Shown one piece after another: positions 1 through 5,566 of a stretch of 27,776 nt of DNA (within the stretch, counting starts at the first letter, position 1; every line of letters begins with the position of its first letter). The position numbers and the translations under genes are program-made. The notes beneath the pieces are model-generated. The model was not told the origin of the DNA and searched no databases. It saw only the letters and a list, made by a program, of their open reading frames with translations. The stretch comes from a virus: positions 1 through 27,776 of IMG/VR virus record IMGVR_UViG_3300024255_000121; one strand, written 5' to 3'.

Positions 1-376
1 TAGTTGCAGAATTAATATCAGAATAGGGTACAACAGGATTATCTTTCAGTGCTGGAGATTCTCCCTTCATTTCTGCTAGTGCTGTAATCTCTTGATTCTC
101 GGTTCTGATCTGCAGATACCGACTTTCCAGCTCTTTCTGGCACAGATTTTTTGCACTTACAAGATCCACATCCACAGCTGAATTTGAGTGGTTGTATTTC
201 CATGCGTTTCTGAATACTGTAGAGGGCAATTCGGTATGAGAGATCATCGAATACTCTGATGTAGGTACATCCTTAGAGATGATATCTACATCAGAGAGAA
301 CACACTGATCTGATGGAATGACGACATTGCAAAATCCGTCAGGACCATTATAAACAATTACTTGAGTGCGTGACAT
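1..376 (-). CDS. Tail-accessory / fibre-assembly-like protein, C-terminus cut by window edge
   Basis: An open frame starts at an ATG at 376-374 and stays open to position 2 (at least 125 codons, no stop seen), so the C-terminus lies outside the window. The protein begins MSRTQVIVYNGPDG and has an N-terminal beta-rich part, then a segment (SKDVPTSEYSMISHTELPST) followed by FRNAWKYN, then a helical charged region. This 'DVP..Y.I...ELP...FR.AW' arrangement resembles a family of small phage proteins seen beside tail-fibre genes in marine phages and thought to help tail or fibre assembly; that link is from memory and the function is inferred. It follows a 52-aa gene and a perfect late-promoter octamer, consistent with late expression. 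Confidence 0.7.
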   Translation of the reverse strand, partial: MSRTQVIVYNGPDGFCNVVIPSDQCVLSDVDIISKDVPTSEYSMISHTELPSTVFRNAWKYNHSNSAVDVDLVSAKNLCQKELESRYLQIRTENQEITALAEMKGESPALKDNPVVPYSDINSAT

Positions 377-379
377 TTA

Positions 380-538
380 TCAAGCAGCAGCGACTACAAC
401 ATTTTGAGCAGAAGGGAAGAGATGCTTTACTCTTGCTTCTGCCATATCTGCAGTTTCAGCAATTACTTCAAGTCTTTGAGTATTTGCATTGTCACCGTCA
501 TCATATGTGACAATATATCTATTACCGGAGAAAGACAT
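380..538 (-). CDS. Small conserved-type phage protein (52 aa), unknown function
   Basis: An ATG at 538-536 opens a 52-codon frame ending in TGA at 382-380, four bases before the start of the next gene. The product begins MSFSGNRYIVTYDDGD, has an alternating beta-strand pattern and an amphipathic helix (AETADMAEARVKHLF), and ends in a short hydrophobic Val/Ala tail. This strand-helix-strand layout suggests a small compact alpha/beta fold, but I do not recognise a function. It is the first gene after the TATAAATA octamer at 581-588 and is probably co-transcribed with the tail-accessory gene after it. Codon pattern and tight spacing support a real gene. Confidence 0.65.
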   Translation of the reverse strand: MSFSGNRYIVTYDDGDNANTQRLEVIAETADMAEARVKHLFPSAQNVVVAAA

Positions 539-561
539 TTTAGATAGGAAAAAACTACGAA

Positions 562-579
562 AGGGAGGTCTCCCTCCCT
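562..579 (-). terminator. Hairpin after gp32
   Basis: A perfect 7-bp inverted repeat (AGGGAGG / CCTCCCT) encloses a 4-base loop (GAGA on the minus strand). It lies 9 bases past the gp32 stop codon and is followed on the minus strand by TTTCGTAGTTTTTT. Stem strength suggests an intrinsic terminator or an mRNA 3'-end stabiliser for gp32; the T tract is interrupted, so termination may be partial. Confidence 0.6.
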
Positions 580-580
580 A

Positions 581-588
581 TATTTATA
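581..588 (-). promoter_or_regulatory. T4-type late promoter octamer TATAAATA
   Basis: The minus strand reads TGATATAAATATAGG: the gp32 stop codon is followed directly by a perfect match to the T4 late-promoter octamer TATAAATA. The first downstream gene starts at 538, about 43 bases away. T4 late promoters consist only of this -10 element and depend on gp55, gp33 and the sliding clamp; gp33 is encoded nearby. Confidence 0.6.
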
Positions 589-1473
589 TCATTCTTCTGC
601 AAGACGCTGGAAATAGGACAGAGCGTCATCTTCACTCTCTTGAGGAGACATTTGCGTTGTAGAAGATGCCATGATGTCAGGAGAGTTGAAGTTAGACTCT
701 TCATCAATAACTTCAGGATCAGGAGCCTTAGGAGTAGAAGCTCCTAGGACATAGTTCAGACGAGTCTTCAGTTCATCATAAGACTTAAACTGAGAGGGGT
801 CAACTAATTCTGCAAGAGAATATTCCTTCTTCCAGATTGCTTCCATAGCATCATCATCATCCAGGAGAGGTGCTTGACGAGCAAACTCACTAGAATCATA
901 ATTCCAGTATCCTGCAACTTTCTTGATCTTGATCTTAAAGTCAGCACCCTGCCAGAAGTCGAATGGGTTGATTGGTTCTTCGTCTTCAAACTCGGGTTGC
1001 ATGGCAGACATGACCTTATCAAAGATCTTCTTACCAAACTTATAGAGGAAGACCCTACCCTCGTTATCAGGGTTTGCAGGATCTTTTACAACATAGATGT
1101 TGGAGTAGTAGGAAAGCTTACGCTTCTGCTTACGAGCAGTTTCTTTATCAGCATCGTTACCACTGTTCCAAAGACTTGAATTAAGTTCAGAAACAGGATC
1201 TTTGGCACCGCTAGTGGTCAAAGAGTTTTCAATGTACCAACCACCAGGACCTTGGAAGGCATGGGAGTAAATCTTTGCCCATGGCAGGTCTTCACCATCA
1301 GGGGCAGGAAGGAAACGGACAACAGCATATCCATTGCCAGCTTTATCGACCTCTGGTTTCCAGAGACGCTCGTCAGCTGAGTTACCACCCTTATTGGTTT
1401 TCTCTACTTCCTTAACCAGTTTAGCGGTTAGTGAACCAAGGGAGGACTGTTTTTTAAGTGATGCGAATGACAT
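589..1473 (-). CDS. 32: gp32 single-stranded DNA-binding protein
   Basis: This 294-aa protein matches the T4 gp32 plan (301 aa). It has a basic N-terminal segment with a LAST-like patch (SSLGSLTAKL) for cooperative binding, an OB-fold core with the conserved stretches LPWAKIYSHAFQ, SYYSNIYVVKDPA and KFGKKIFDKV, and an acidic C-terminal tail (ESEDDALSYFQRLAEE) that in T4 recruits replication and recombination proteins. It coats single-stranded DNA during replication, recombination and repair. Odd point: T4 gp32 holds a zinc ion with one His and three Cys in the core; here the matching loop (ENSLTTSGAKDPVSELNS) has no Cys and the whole protein is cysteine-free, so zinc binding must be absent. 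It is preceded by a strong sigma70-type promoter at 1514-1543 and followed by a hairpin. Confidence 0.96.
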   Translation of the reverse strand: MSFASLKKQSSLGSLTAKLVKEVEKTNKGGNSADERLWKPEVDKAGNGYAVVRFLPAPDGEDLPWAKIYSHAFQGPGGWYIENSLTTSGAKDPVSELNSSLWNSGNDADKETARKQKRKLSYYSNIYVVKDPANPDNEGRVFLYKFGKKIFDKVMSAMQPEFEDEEPINPFDFWQGADFKIKIKKVAGYWNYDSSEFARQAPLLDDDDAMEAIWKKEYSLAELVDPSQFKSYDELKTRLNYVLGASTPKAPDPEVIDEESNFNSPDIMASSTTQMSPQESEDDALSYFQRLAEE

Positions 1474-1513
1474 TAGATTTGGCCTGTAATTGGATTTGGC
1501 TTGTTACTGGTCT

Positions 1514-1543
1514 ATTATAGGGCGACAGTGCTCCCATTGTCAA
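1514..1543 (-). promoter_or_regulatory. Sigma70-type promoter for gp32
   Basis: On the minus strand a perfect TTGACA (1543-1538) is separated by 18 bp from a perfect TATAAT (1519-1514), followed by AGAC. The predicted start of transcription lies near 1507, about 35 bases before the gp32 ATG. It overlaps the last codons of the upstream DUF1825 gene, allowing gp32 to be made separately and at high level by unmodified host RNA polymerase. Confidence 0.85.
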
Positions 1544-1869
1544 GAGATCTGCTCTCTGACTTTTGTTAAGGTTTTCTGCATGTTGCCGAAAAGAACCGCA
1601 CAATCAACATCCTTGGGGAACCCCATCATGATAGCTGATTTGCGGACACTCTCACGCATCTCTTGTGCGCGAGGATCGTCAGACAGTGACATCCTTGTAT
1701 ACAGAATTCTCTGTTTTTCTAGTAATTTATCGAGTTTATCAATATGCTCGATTTTCTCTTCACGATCTAATTCGCCAAAAGAAAACACTTCAGTATAGAT
1801 TTCTTCCTGAAGTTCATTAATTTCCTGTAATTCCTCTTGAACGAGTTCTGAGTCGAAAAAATCTGACAT
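1540..1869 (-). CDS. DUF1825-like protein
   Basis: A 109-aa, strongly charged, almost entirely helical protein beginning MSDFFDSELVQEELQEI. The N-terminal FFDSE-VQEE motif, the central helix with FGELDREEKIEHIDKLDKLLEKQRILYTRMSLSDDP and the overall layout match what I remember of DUF1825, a small family of unknown function found in cyanobacteria and their phages. A role as a helical adaptor or regulator is possible, but nothing in the sequence proves one. The gene lies between gp33 and gp32; its 3' end contains the -35 box of the gp32 promoter. A TCTAAATA element overlapping the gp33 stop could drive it late. Confidence 0.82.
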   Translation of the reverse strand: MSDFFDSELVQEELQEINELQEEIYTEVFSFGELDREEKIEHIDKLDKLLEKQRILYTRMSLSDDPRAQEMRESVRKSAIMMGFPKDVDCAVLFGNMQKTLTKVREQIS

Positions 1870-1889
1870 CTTTCTAATTTACCTTGGCT

Positions 1890-1897
1890 TATTTAGA
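1890..1897 (-). promoter_or_regulatory. Candidate late promoter (TCTAAATA)
   Basis: The minus strand reads CTCTAAATAAG, with the gp33 stop codon TAA inside the element. It differs from TATAAATA at one position and lies 21 bases before the DUF1825 gene start. Weak on its own; listed because the same stop-codon overlap recurs at other sites in the window. Confidence 0.3.
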
Positions 1898-2147
1898 GAG
1901 GCAATTTTGCTCTAGTGGTCTTCTTCATAAAATTAAGATCTTGAGCATCACGCTTCAATTTCTCTTTTAGTGGTTTTGAAATCAGTTTACTAATAGAATC
2001 AACTTCTATATTATTCTCCTCACAAAAAAGCACAATAGCTTCAATGTAATTCATTTTCTGTTTCAATACGAGAGTCTCTATTTCTAAAGAGAACTTTGCG
2101 GCATTCATGAACTTTTTGCCCAATGCCTTTGTTAATTCATTTTCCAT
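1893..2147 (-). CDS. 33: gp33 late-transcription coactivator
   Basis: An 84-aa protein. The segment KQKMNYIEAIVLFCEENNIEVDSISKLISKPLKEKLKRDAQ aligns in spirit with T4 gp33 (EKMVEEFGMSYLEATTAFLEENSI...IQSEAIDENLL). gp33 binds the beta-flap of host RNA polymerase and, through a hydrophobic C-terminus, the sliding clamp, so that late genes can be transcribed. The C-terminus here is RAKLPL, a short hydrophobic tail in the position of T4's clamp-binding tail. T4 gp33 is longer (about 112 aa); the missing part is the T4 N-terminal extension. The ATG overlaps the end of the exonuclease gene, implying translational coupling. Its targets would be the NATAAATA sites in this window. Confidence 0.88.
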   Translation of the reverse strand: MENELTKALGKKFMNAAKFSLEIETLVLKQKMNYIEAIVLFCEENNIEVDSISKLISKPLKEKLKRDAQDLNFMKKTTRAKLPL

Positions 2148-2796
2148 TTAAGTGATACTCCGCGAAGTTTCTGATGTATTTGGTAAGTAACTTCATGTAC
2201 TTAAGTTTATCATATTCTTGATACACTTTGCAAGACCCATCTTCACATGCCATGATAATGACAAATTTTTTGACAGGTGTGCCAGTCAGTTCATAGTACA
2301 TACAAGCATAAGCAGCACATTGAACAAGATAACCTTCAATCCACTTATATGGTTTAGGTTTTGCCGATGTTTTAAAGTCAATAACTGCTAATTCACCATC
2401 ATACTCAGCGATACAATCTACAGTTCCAGCAACTCCTAATTGCTCACTATACAAAGATCCTTCTAGAGTGTGAATGTTACTAATCCGATTTAGATCAGGT
2501 TTGGCAATTTTAAACAAAAATTCAGGAAGAGGCTTTACCTTAGGGAGAGCATCATTCTTTAGATAATGCTCTGTAAGAGTGTGCATATCTGTACCACGAC
2601 TCGTAGAGAGTTTAGTTTTTAGATTTGCTGCCTCTTCTCCAACTCTTTTCCGCCATTTGATGAAAATTTCTCTATTATAAAAACTGATAATAGAGGTAAT
2701 GGATACCATCTTTGTGTCAGGTGTTTCATAATATCGTACACCATCAATGGTGTTCCTCTCTAACCGAGGAAGTTCAATTTCAAGATGATTAAACAT
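2137..2796 (-). CDS. PD-(D/E)XK exonuclease (MGME1/RecB-like)
   Basis: A 219-aa protein with the core motifs of the PD-(D/E)XK nuclease superfamily: a substrate-binding SRGTDMHTLTEHYL helix (residues about 66-79), Asp127 in GVAGTVDCIAEY, the catalytic D140-F-K142 in LAVIDFKTS, and a downstream Q159-x3-Y163 motif in VQCAAYACMYY. This is the order found in MGME1-like single-strand exonucleases and RecB/Cas4-type nucleases. It probably degrades or trims DNA ends during replication, recombination or host DNA breakdown. The start ATG overlaps the phoH stop (TAATG) and the gene ends inside gp33, so phoH, exonuclease and gp33 form one coupled operon. All catalytic residues appear intact. Confidence 0.88.
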   Translation of the reverse strand: MFNHLEIELPRLERNTIDGVRYYETPDTKMVSITSIISFYNREIFIKWRKRVGEEAANLKTKLSTSRGTDMHTLTEHYLKNDALPKVKPLPEFLFKIAKPDLNRISNIHTLEGSLYSEQLGVAGTVDCIAEYDGELAVIDFKTSAKPKPYKWIEGYLVQCAAYACMYYELTGTPVKKFVIIMACEDGSCKVYQEYDKLKYMKLLTKYIRNFAEYHLNGK

Positions 2797-3548
2797 TACA
2801 TACCGAGTGCCAATTTAGTAGCAAGATATTCTTTACAGAGACCAGAACGAACAATATCATCAACACCAAATTCAATTGATGCGAATGATGGCATTTGCTC
2901 TAAAATCTTCATAAAGTCTAGGATGCCATTTTTTTCGTAAGTCTTAGTCAAATCAGTCTGGGTAGCATCACCACAGAAATGAATTTTAGAATTCTCACCA
3001 ACTCTAGTGATTATACTATCAAGTTCATGAAAATTCAAGTTTTGGCATTCGTCTACAATGACAATTGCATCATCAAGAGTAGTTCCACGAATGAATGATG
3101 TTGACCAGAAAGAAATAGTTTCTTGCTGCTTCAGATTGCCATACAGCATCTCAAAATCGGAATCTGTAGGCATCTCAAACATATACTTTACCATATTCTT
3201 ATAAGGAATTTGGTAAAGAGCTGATTTATCCTCATGATCTCCAGGAAGGAAACCAATTTCTCTAGTAGATACTAAAGAACGGACAATATAGATTTTTTGA
3301 TAGGGAGAGTATTCATCAAGAACATCTTTGATAGCATTATAAAACACGATAAAGGTTTTGCCCGTACCAGCTGCTCCATAGGCAAAGATATTTTTCCCCT
3401 GAGAATAGTCCTTGAATAGGGTTTCTTGATTATCTGTTAATGGTTGAATATCAACCAGGAAGTCCGTATTAATAGGTTTCTTCCTTCTCATCTGCTTACT
3501 GGTCATTCCAGCACCAGCACTTGGATCGGACTTTCTCTTCCTAGGCAT
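2796..3548 (-). CDS. phoH: PhoH-family ATPase
   Basis: A 250-aa PhoH-like P-loop ATPase. It has a basic N-terminal tail, a Q-motif-like PLTDNQETLF, Walker A GAAGTGKT (residues about 58-65), and Walker B/DECQNL (VIVDECQNL, about residue 165), followed by an arginine-rich sensor region (HFCGDATQTDL). PhoH genes are very common in marine phages and are often called phosphate-stress genes, but the biochemical role is not settled; in this context, directly before an exonuclease, an RNA/DNA-helicase-like role in nucleic acid metabolism is a reasonable inference. No pho-box-like repeat was recognised upstream. The gene has no clear Shine-Dalgarno sequence and starts 4 bases after the preceding small gene. 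Confidence 0.95.
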   Translation of the reverse strand: MPRKRKSDPSAGAGMTSKQMRRKKPINTDFLVDIQPLTDNQETLFKDYSQGKNIFAYGAAGTGKTFIVFYNAIKDVLDEYSPYQKIYIVRSLVSTREIGFLPGDHEDKSALYQIPYKNMVKYMFEMPTDSDFEMLYGNLKQQETISFWSTSFIRGTTLDDAIVIVDECQNLNFHELDSIITRVGENSKIHFCGDATQTDLTKTYEKNGILDFMKILEQMPSFASIEFGVDDIVRSGLCKEYLATKLALGM

Positions 3549-3551
3549 AAT

Positions 3552-3806
3552 TTAGTCTAAAGTAAGTTTTTGGCAGTTTTTACCAGTTTTTTGTGCATTA
3601 GCTAATACTTCATTCCAACCGGGTTTGGATTTAAGAAGTTTGTCTTTCCATTCACCAACTTCACCTACACCAGGCATAGTTGATGGGTCAGAATAATCAC
3701 GCATCCAATCTGGATTAGATTCTGTCCAAGAAACCCAGTCATGAACACTCATCACTACTTCTTTTTGTTCTCCAGTTTGTTTGTTTACTACGGGATAAGT
3801 TGCCAT
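3552..3806 (-). CDS. Small conserved cyanophage protein (84 aa)
   Basis: The product begins MATYPVVNKQTGEQKEV and is rich in Trp (HDWVSWTESNPDWMRDYS) with a C-terminal GEVGEWKDKLLKSKPGWNEVL. I recall similar proteins next to phoH and thyX in other cyanomyoviruses, some automatically labelled FmdB-like because of the N-terminal TYP.V...TGE segment; however no zinc-binding Cys pairs are present, so that label is not supported here. The Trp-rich pattern and lack of a membrane segment suggest a small soluble binding protein. It sits between thyX and phoH, and the AATAAATA element at the thyX stop could serve as a late promoter. Confidence 0.75.
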   Translation of the reverse strand: MATYPVVNKQTGEQKEVVMSVHDWVSWTESNPDWMRDYSDPSTMPGVGEVGEWKDKLLKSKPGWNEVLANAQKTGKNCQKLTLD

Positions 3807-3826
3807 ATCAAAATATTATGTGAAGT

Positions 3827-3834
3827 TATTTATT
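3827..3834 (-). promoter_or_regulatory. Candidate late promoter (AATAAATA) at thyX stop
   Basis: The minus strand reads TTAATAAATAACTTC; the thyX stop codon TAA supplies the first bases of the element. One mismatch to TATAAATA. The next gene starts 20 bases downstream at 3806. Confidence 0.35.
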
Positions 3835-4471
3835 AAGACCAATTAAGTGCCTTACCTACGGTAGGATACTGTTCGCAGAAAATGCTCTTAGCCTGAACTG
3901 CGATATCCATATGCTCTTTCTGAGTGCCATGAGCACTTCTAAGATCGATATAATGCACCCATGAGCGACATGAGCCTGTCATATAGATTTTTGTGGGGGT
4001 TGCTAAGGGAAGCACCATTCTAGCGCACTCCTTGGCGATTCCAGCGTCTAGCATGGTCTGATATAGATCCATACCTTCAGTAAAGTATTTCTGTATAGCA
4101 ATCTCAAAAGTTTGCTTTTTGAATGCATCAACATTATCAAGACTATTTTGACGATTCTTATAATCTTGTCCACGCAATTCAGGAATAGGAATGCTACTAG
4201 CTAACATAGAACTGTCAGCATATCTTTGCGAAAATTCCTGGAAGGTAAAAGAACGATGACGGAGCACTTGAGCTGCGATTGCCCTAGAAGTTTCAATTTC
4301 TAAAGTCATGTATGCTTGCTCAAACACAGACCAATGTCCATGCTTAATGCAATACTTCAAGAGACCTTCAAAGCTAGGATTGTCCTGATTATTAGGATTT
4401 GAAACCCTTGCTATGTACGCCATCGTCTCCTCTGGATTCGGAGTCGATTGAACTAGTCTCACTTTTTCCAT
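3833..4471 (-). CDS. thyX: Flavin-dependent thymidylate synthase ThyX
   Basis: A 212-aa protein with the ThyX signature RHR-x7-S at residues 71-81 (RHRSFTFQEFS) followed by QRYA, and the C-terminal GSCRSWVHYIDLRS...AQKEHMDIA-type region that binds dUMP. ThyX methylates dUMP to dTMP using FAD, NADPH and methylene-tetrahydrofolate, supplying thymidine for phage DNA synthesis. Length is at the short end of the family (about 210-250 aa), which is normal for phage versions. A good Shine-Dalgarno sequence (AAAGGA) lies 6 bases before the ATG, inside the preceding overlapping gene. The catalytic Ser and the flavin-binding motif are intact. Confidence 0.97.
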   Translation of the reverse strand: MEKVRLVQSTPNPEETMAYIARVSNPNNQDNPSFEGLLKYCIKHGHWSVFEQAYMTLEIETSRAIAAQVLRHRSFTFQEFSQRYADSSMLASSIPIPELRGQDYKNRQNSLDNVDAFKKQTFEIAIQKYFTEGMDLYQTMLDAGIAKECARMVLPLATPTKIYMTGSCRSWVHYIDLRSAHGTQKEHMDIAVQAKSIFCEQYPTVGKALNWS

Positions 4472-4613
4472 GATTTCCTTTCAGTTGTTTTAATTTTAAT
4501 CCCTTTTTAGCAACTTTCCTTGCTTTCTTCATATACAAAAGTTCTTCATCTGTATATAACCAAGGTTGTTTAAGTGCTTCCTTGGTTAAACGAATTGTGT
4601 CCTTCATCCGCAT
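4392..4613 (-). CDS. Small basic protein overlapping thyX (73 aa)
   Basis: The frame starts at ATG 4613 behind GAGG and reads MRMKDTIRLTKEALKQPWLYTDEELLYMKKARKVAKKGLKLK, a helical and highly basic segment like small proteins I recall beside thyX in other cyanophages (the 'LY..EEL.YM' motif followed by a Lys/Arg-rich helix). The last ~26 codons run out of frame through the start of thyX (80-nt overlap), an unusually long overlap; the low-complexity Ser/Asp tail encoded there may be incidental read-through past a lost stop codon. A nucleic-acid-binding role is possible from the charge but is not shown. It is coupled to the upstream gene, whose end it overlaps by 44 nt. Confidence 0.6.
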   Translation of the reverse strand: MRMKDTIRLTKEALKQPWLYTDEELLYMKKARKVAKKGLKLKQLKGNHGKSETSSIDSESRGDDGVHSKGFKS

Positions 4614-4827
4614 AGTAGACCTCGTAGTATTTTAGTAGTCCATGAGTTATCATATTTCCTTGGGATACCCAATCATGAGCACATTCATATATGCTCTTGT
4701 TTGAATATTTAGGAGATCCATCTGGATTCAACTCACTACCAAAATTCTTCAAAAGGATTGATAGAGCAGAGTTTCTAACTTCCATTTTTTCTGGAGTATA
4801 TCTCCAGTCAGTCTGCATATCCGTCAT
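4570..4827 (-). CDS. Conserved cyanophage protein (85 aa)
   Basis: The body of the protein (DWRYTPEKMEVRNSALSIL, then SELNPDGSPKYSNKSIYECAHDWVSQGN) matches a small protein I remember from many cyanomyoviruses; its function is unknown. It is soluble, Tyr/Asn-rich and lacks recognisable catalytic motifs. The longest frame would start at a TTG at 4842, but the ATG at 4827 is preceded by GGAG at a 9-base distance, so I place the start there (MTDMQTDW); an ATG at 4818 is a third option. The start lies inside the end of the upstream acidic gene, so translation of the two is probably coupled. Confidence 0.75.
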   Translation of the reverse strand: MTDMQTDWRYTPEKMEVRNSALSILLKNFGSELNPDGSPKYSNKSIYECAHDWVSQGNMITHGLLKYYEVYYADEGHNSFNQGST

Positions 4828-4978
4828 CGTCTCCGTCTCCAAAGTATTCTACTGGATCATCATAGTTTTCGCGATTATCTTGTTGATAAGCTTCTGTATT
4901 AGAGAACACTTCGGATTCTAGTTCTTGCACCAATGCTTTCATGGTCAAGACTAGACCCTTTAAAACTTGTCTATCCAT
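4808..4978 (-). CDS. Small acidic protein (56 aa)
   Basis: The longer frame would begin at a GTG at 5008, but that GTG is part of the -10 promoter box, so it cannot be translated from this promoter. The first usable start is the ATG at 4978 (MDRQVLKGLVLTMKALVQEL), about 15 bases after the predicted transcription start. The protein is an N-terminal amphipathic helix followed by an acidic tail (DDPVEYFGDGDDDGYAD). No Shine-Dalgarno sequence is visible, suggesting near-leaderless initiation. Function unknown; small acidic early phage proteins often bind host proteins, but this is speculation. It heads the thyX gene cluster. Confidence 0.7.
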   Translation of the reverse strand: MDRQVLKGLVLTMKALVQELESEVFSNTEAYQQDNRENYDDPVEYFGDGDDDGYAD

Positions 4979-4999
4979 CAGAATAATGAGGTTTTGTCT

Positions 5000-5028
5000 A
5001 TTATACACAAAAAAGGGGTCCCCGTCAA
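5000..5028 (-). promoter_or_regulatory. Sigma70-type promoter embedded in a terminator
   Basis: On the minus strand TTGACG (5028-5023) and TATAAT (5005-5000) are separated by exactly 17 bp and followed by AGAC. The -35 box is the loop of the intrinsic terminator at 5009-5037, and the terminator's T tract forms part of the spacer. It drives the small acidic gene and the thyX cluster. Confidence 0.85.
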
Positions 5029-5037
5029 GGAACCCCT
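5009..5037 (-). terminator. Intrinsic terminator after the DUF4278 gene
   Basis: On the minus strand a 9-bp stem (AGGGGTTCC / GGGACCCCT, one G-T pair) closes a six-base TTGACG loop and is followed by a run of T. It lies 20 bases past the stop of the gene at 5058-5225. Stem and T tract are textbook for a rho-independent terminator. Confidence 0.9.
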
Positions 5038-5057
5038 AGTTATCTATGTAAGCATGA

Positions 5058-5225
5058 TCACTTGCTATAAGTTCTACCGCGATAGCAGAAAGTCCCGTGA
5101 GACTCTTTACTTTCTACACAACGAGTAGAATACTCAACACCACGATATGAAGTGTGAGCAATTTGTGCGTCGTGAAGTGCAGATGCTTTGTTGATCTGCT
5201 TGCGAATGAGATTAAGTGTGTTCAT
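5058..5225 (-). CDS. DUF4278-like small protein (55 aa)
   Basis: Reading the minus strand from the ATG at 5225 gives a 55-aa protein, MNTLNLIRKQ..., with stop TGA at 5060-5058. A strong Shine-Dalgarno AGGAG lies 7 bases upstream. The C-terminal half carries two copies of a Tyr-Arg-Gly motif, SYRGVEYS and CYRGRTYS, separated by about 20 residues; this pair of YRG.xY repeats is the hallmark of DUF4278, a small domain of unknown function common in cyanobacteria. The repeats predict a tiny beta-sheet fold. The gene is followed by a strong terminator. Its presence supports a cyanobacterial host and gene exchange with it. Confidence 0.8.
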   Translation of the reverse strand: MNTLNLIRKQINKASALHDAQIAHTSYRGVEYSTRCVESKESHGTFCYRGRTYSK

Positions 5226-5268
5226 TGTGTTACTCCTAAAGAAATGGGTTTGTTAAAACGCCGTTCCT

Positions 5269-5430
5269 TCAGTCGTGTGCGTCCCAGATACACTCAGGGG
5301 TAGATTCCTTTACGGTCTCTATCAACTCTACCTTAAAAGCATCAGAGATATTCTCATTTGCTTTCATCTTCAGCATGATTGTATCAGCTTGTTGGCAGGT
5401 GAGTGATGAATATAATAAAAATTCAATCAT
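5269..5430 (-). CDS. Conserved small cyanophage protein (53 aa)
   Basis: A 53-codon frame from the ATG at 5430 to TGA at 5271-5269 reads MIEFLLYSSLTCQQADTIML, then a charged helix and KESTPECIWDAHD at the end. The pattern (short hydrophobic start with TC, C-terminal TP.C.WDA.D) matches a small protein I recall from many cyanophages, sometimes predicted to be exported because of its hydrophobic N-terminus. Two Cys residues, one near each end, could form a disulfide. It is the first gene behind the promoter at 5492-5520, with GGAG 11 bases before the ATG, and is probably co-transcribed with the DUF4278 gene. Function unknown. Confidence 0.78.
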   Translation of the reverse strand: MIEFLLYSSLTCQQADTIMLKMKANENISDAFKVELIETVKESTPECIWDAHD

Positions 5431-5485
5431 GGGATCAACGCTCCGTTGCGCGACTTACTTGCGTCCGATCTCTCGGATGAACGAT

Positions 5486-5502
5486 AGGTCTATTATAGAC
5501 CT
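5486..5502. repeat. Inverted repeat centred on a -10 box
   Basis: AGGTCTAT - T - ATAGACCT: 8-bp perfect arms around one central base, exactly covering the TATAAT of the promoter at 5492-5520. Symmetric sites of this kind are typical protein-binding operators, but part of the symmetry comes from the TATAAT box itself. Confidence 0.6.
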
Positions 5503-5520
5503 CATATTCTATTTAGTCAA
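5492..5520 (-). promoter_or_regulatory. Sigma70-type promoter for the 53-aa and DUF4278 genes
   Basis: TTGACT (5520-5515), 17-bp spacer, TATAAT (5497-5492), then AGACC on the minus strand. Predicted leader to the ATG at 5430 is about 55 bases and contains a small hairpin (TCCGA / TCGGA, 5464-5477). Confidence 0.85.
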
Positions 5521-5538
5521 GTGTCTTCGTATCAACAC

Positions 5539-5566
5539 GAACCGTTTTTAAAAAACCTTACGGTTC
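5539..5566. repeat. Second hairpin downstream of the terminator
   Basis: GAACCGT (5539-5545) and ACGGTTC (5560-5566) form a 7-bp perfect inverted repeat around a 14-base A/T-rich loop. On the minus strand it comes straight after the terminator's T tract and 19 bases before the -35 box of the next promoter. It may back up termination or insulate the promoter. Confidence 0.55.

Noticed and set aside
2676-2700. TATAATAGAG on the minus strand within the exonuclease gene as a fifth TATAATAGA promoter
   Set aside because: No TTGACA-like hexamer at 16-18 bp upstream (the position holds CCATTA) and the site is inside conserved coding sequence.
3552-3806. FmdB-type zinc-ribbon regulator label for the 84-aa protein
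   Set aside because: No CxxC pairs are present; only the N-terminal TYP.V..TGE stretch is similar.
4979-5008. Upstream GTG start (5008) for the small acidic protein
   Set aside because: The GTG is part of the -10 region of a near-consensus promoter and would not be in the transcript made from it; the ATG at 4978 is used instead.
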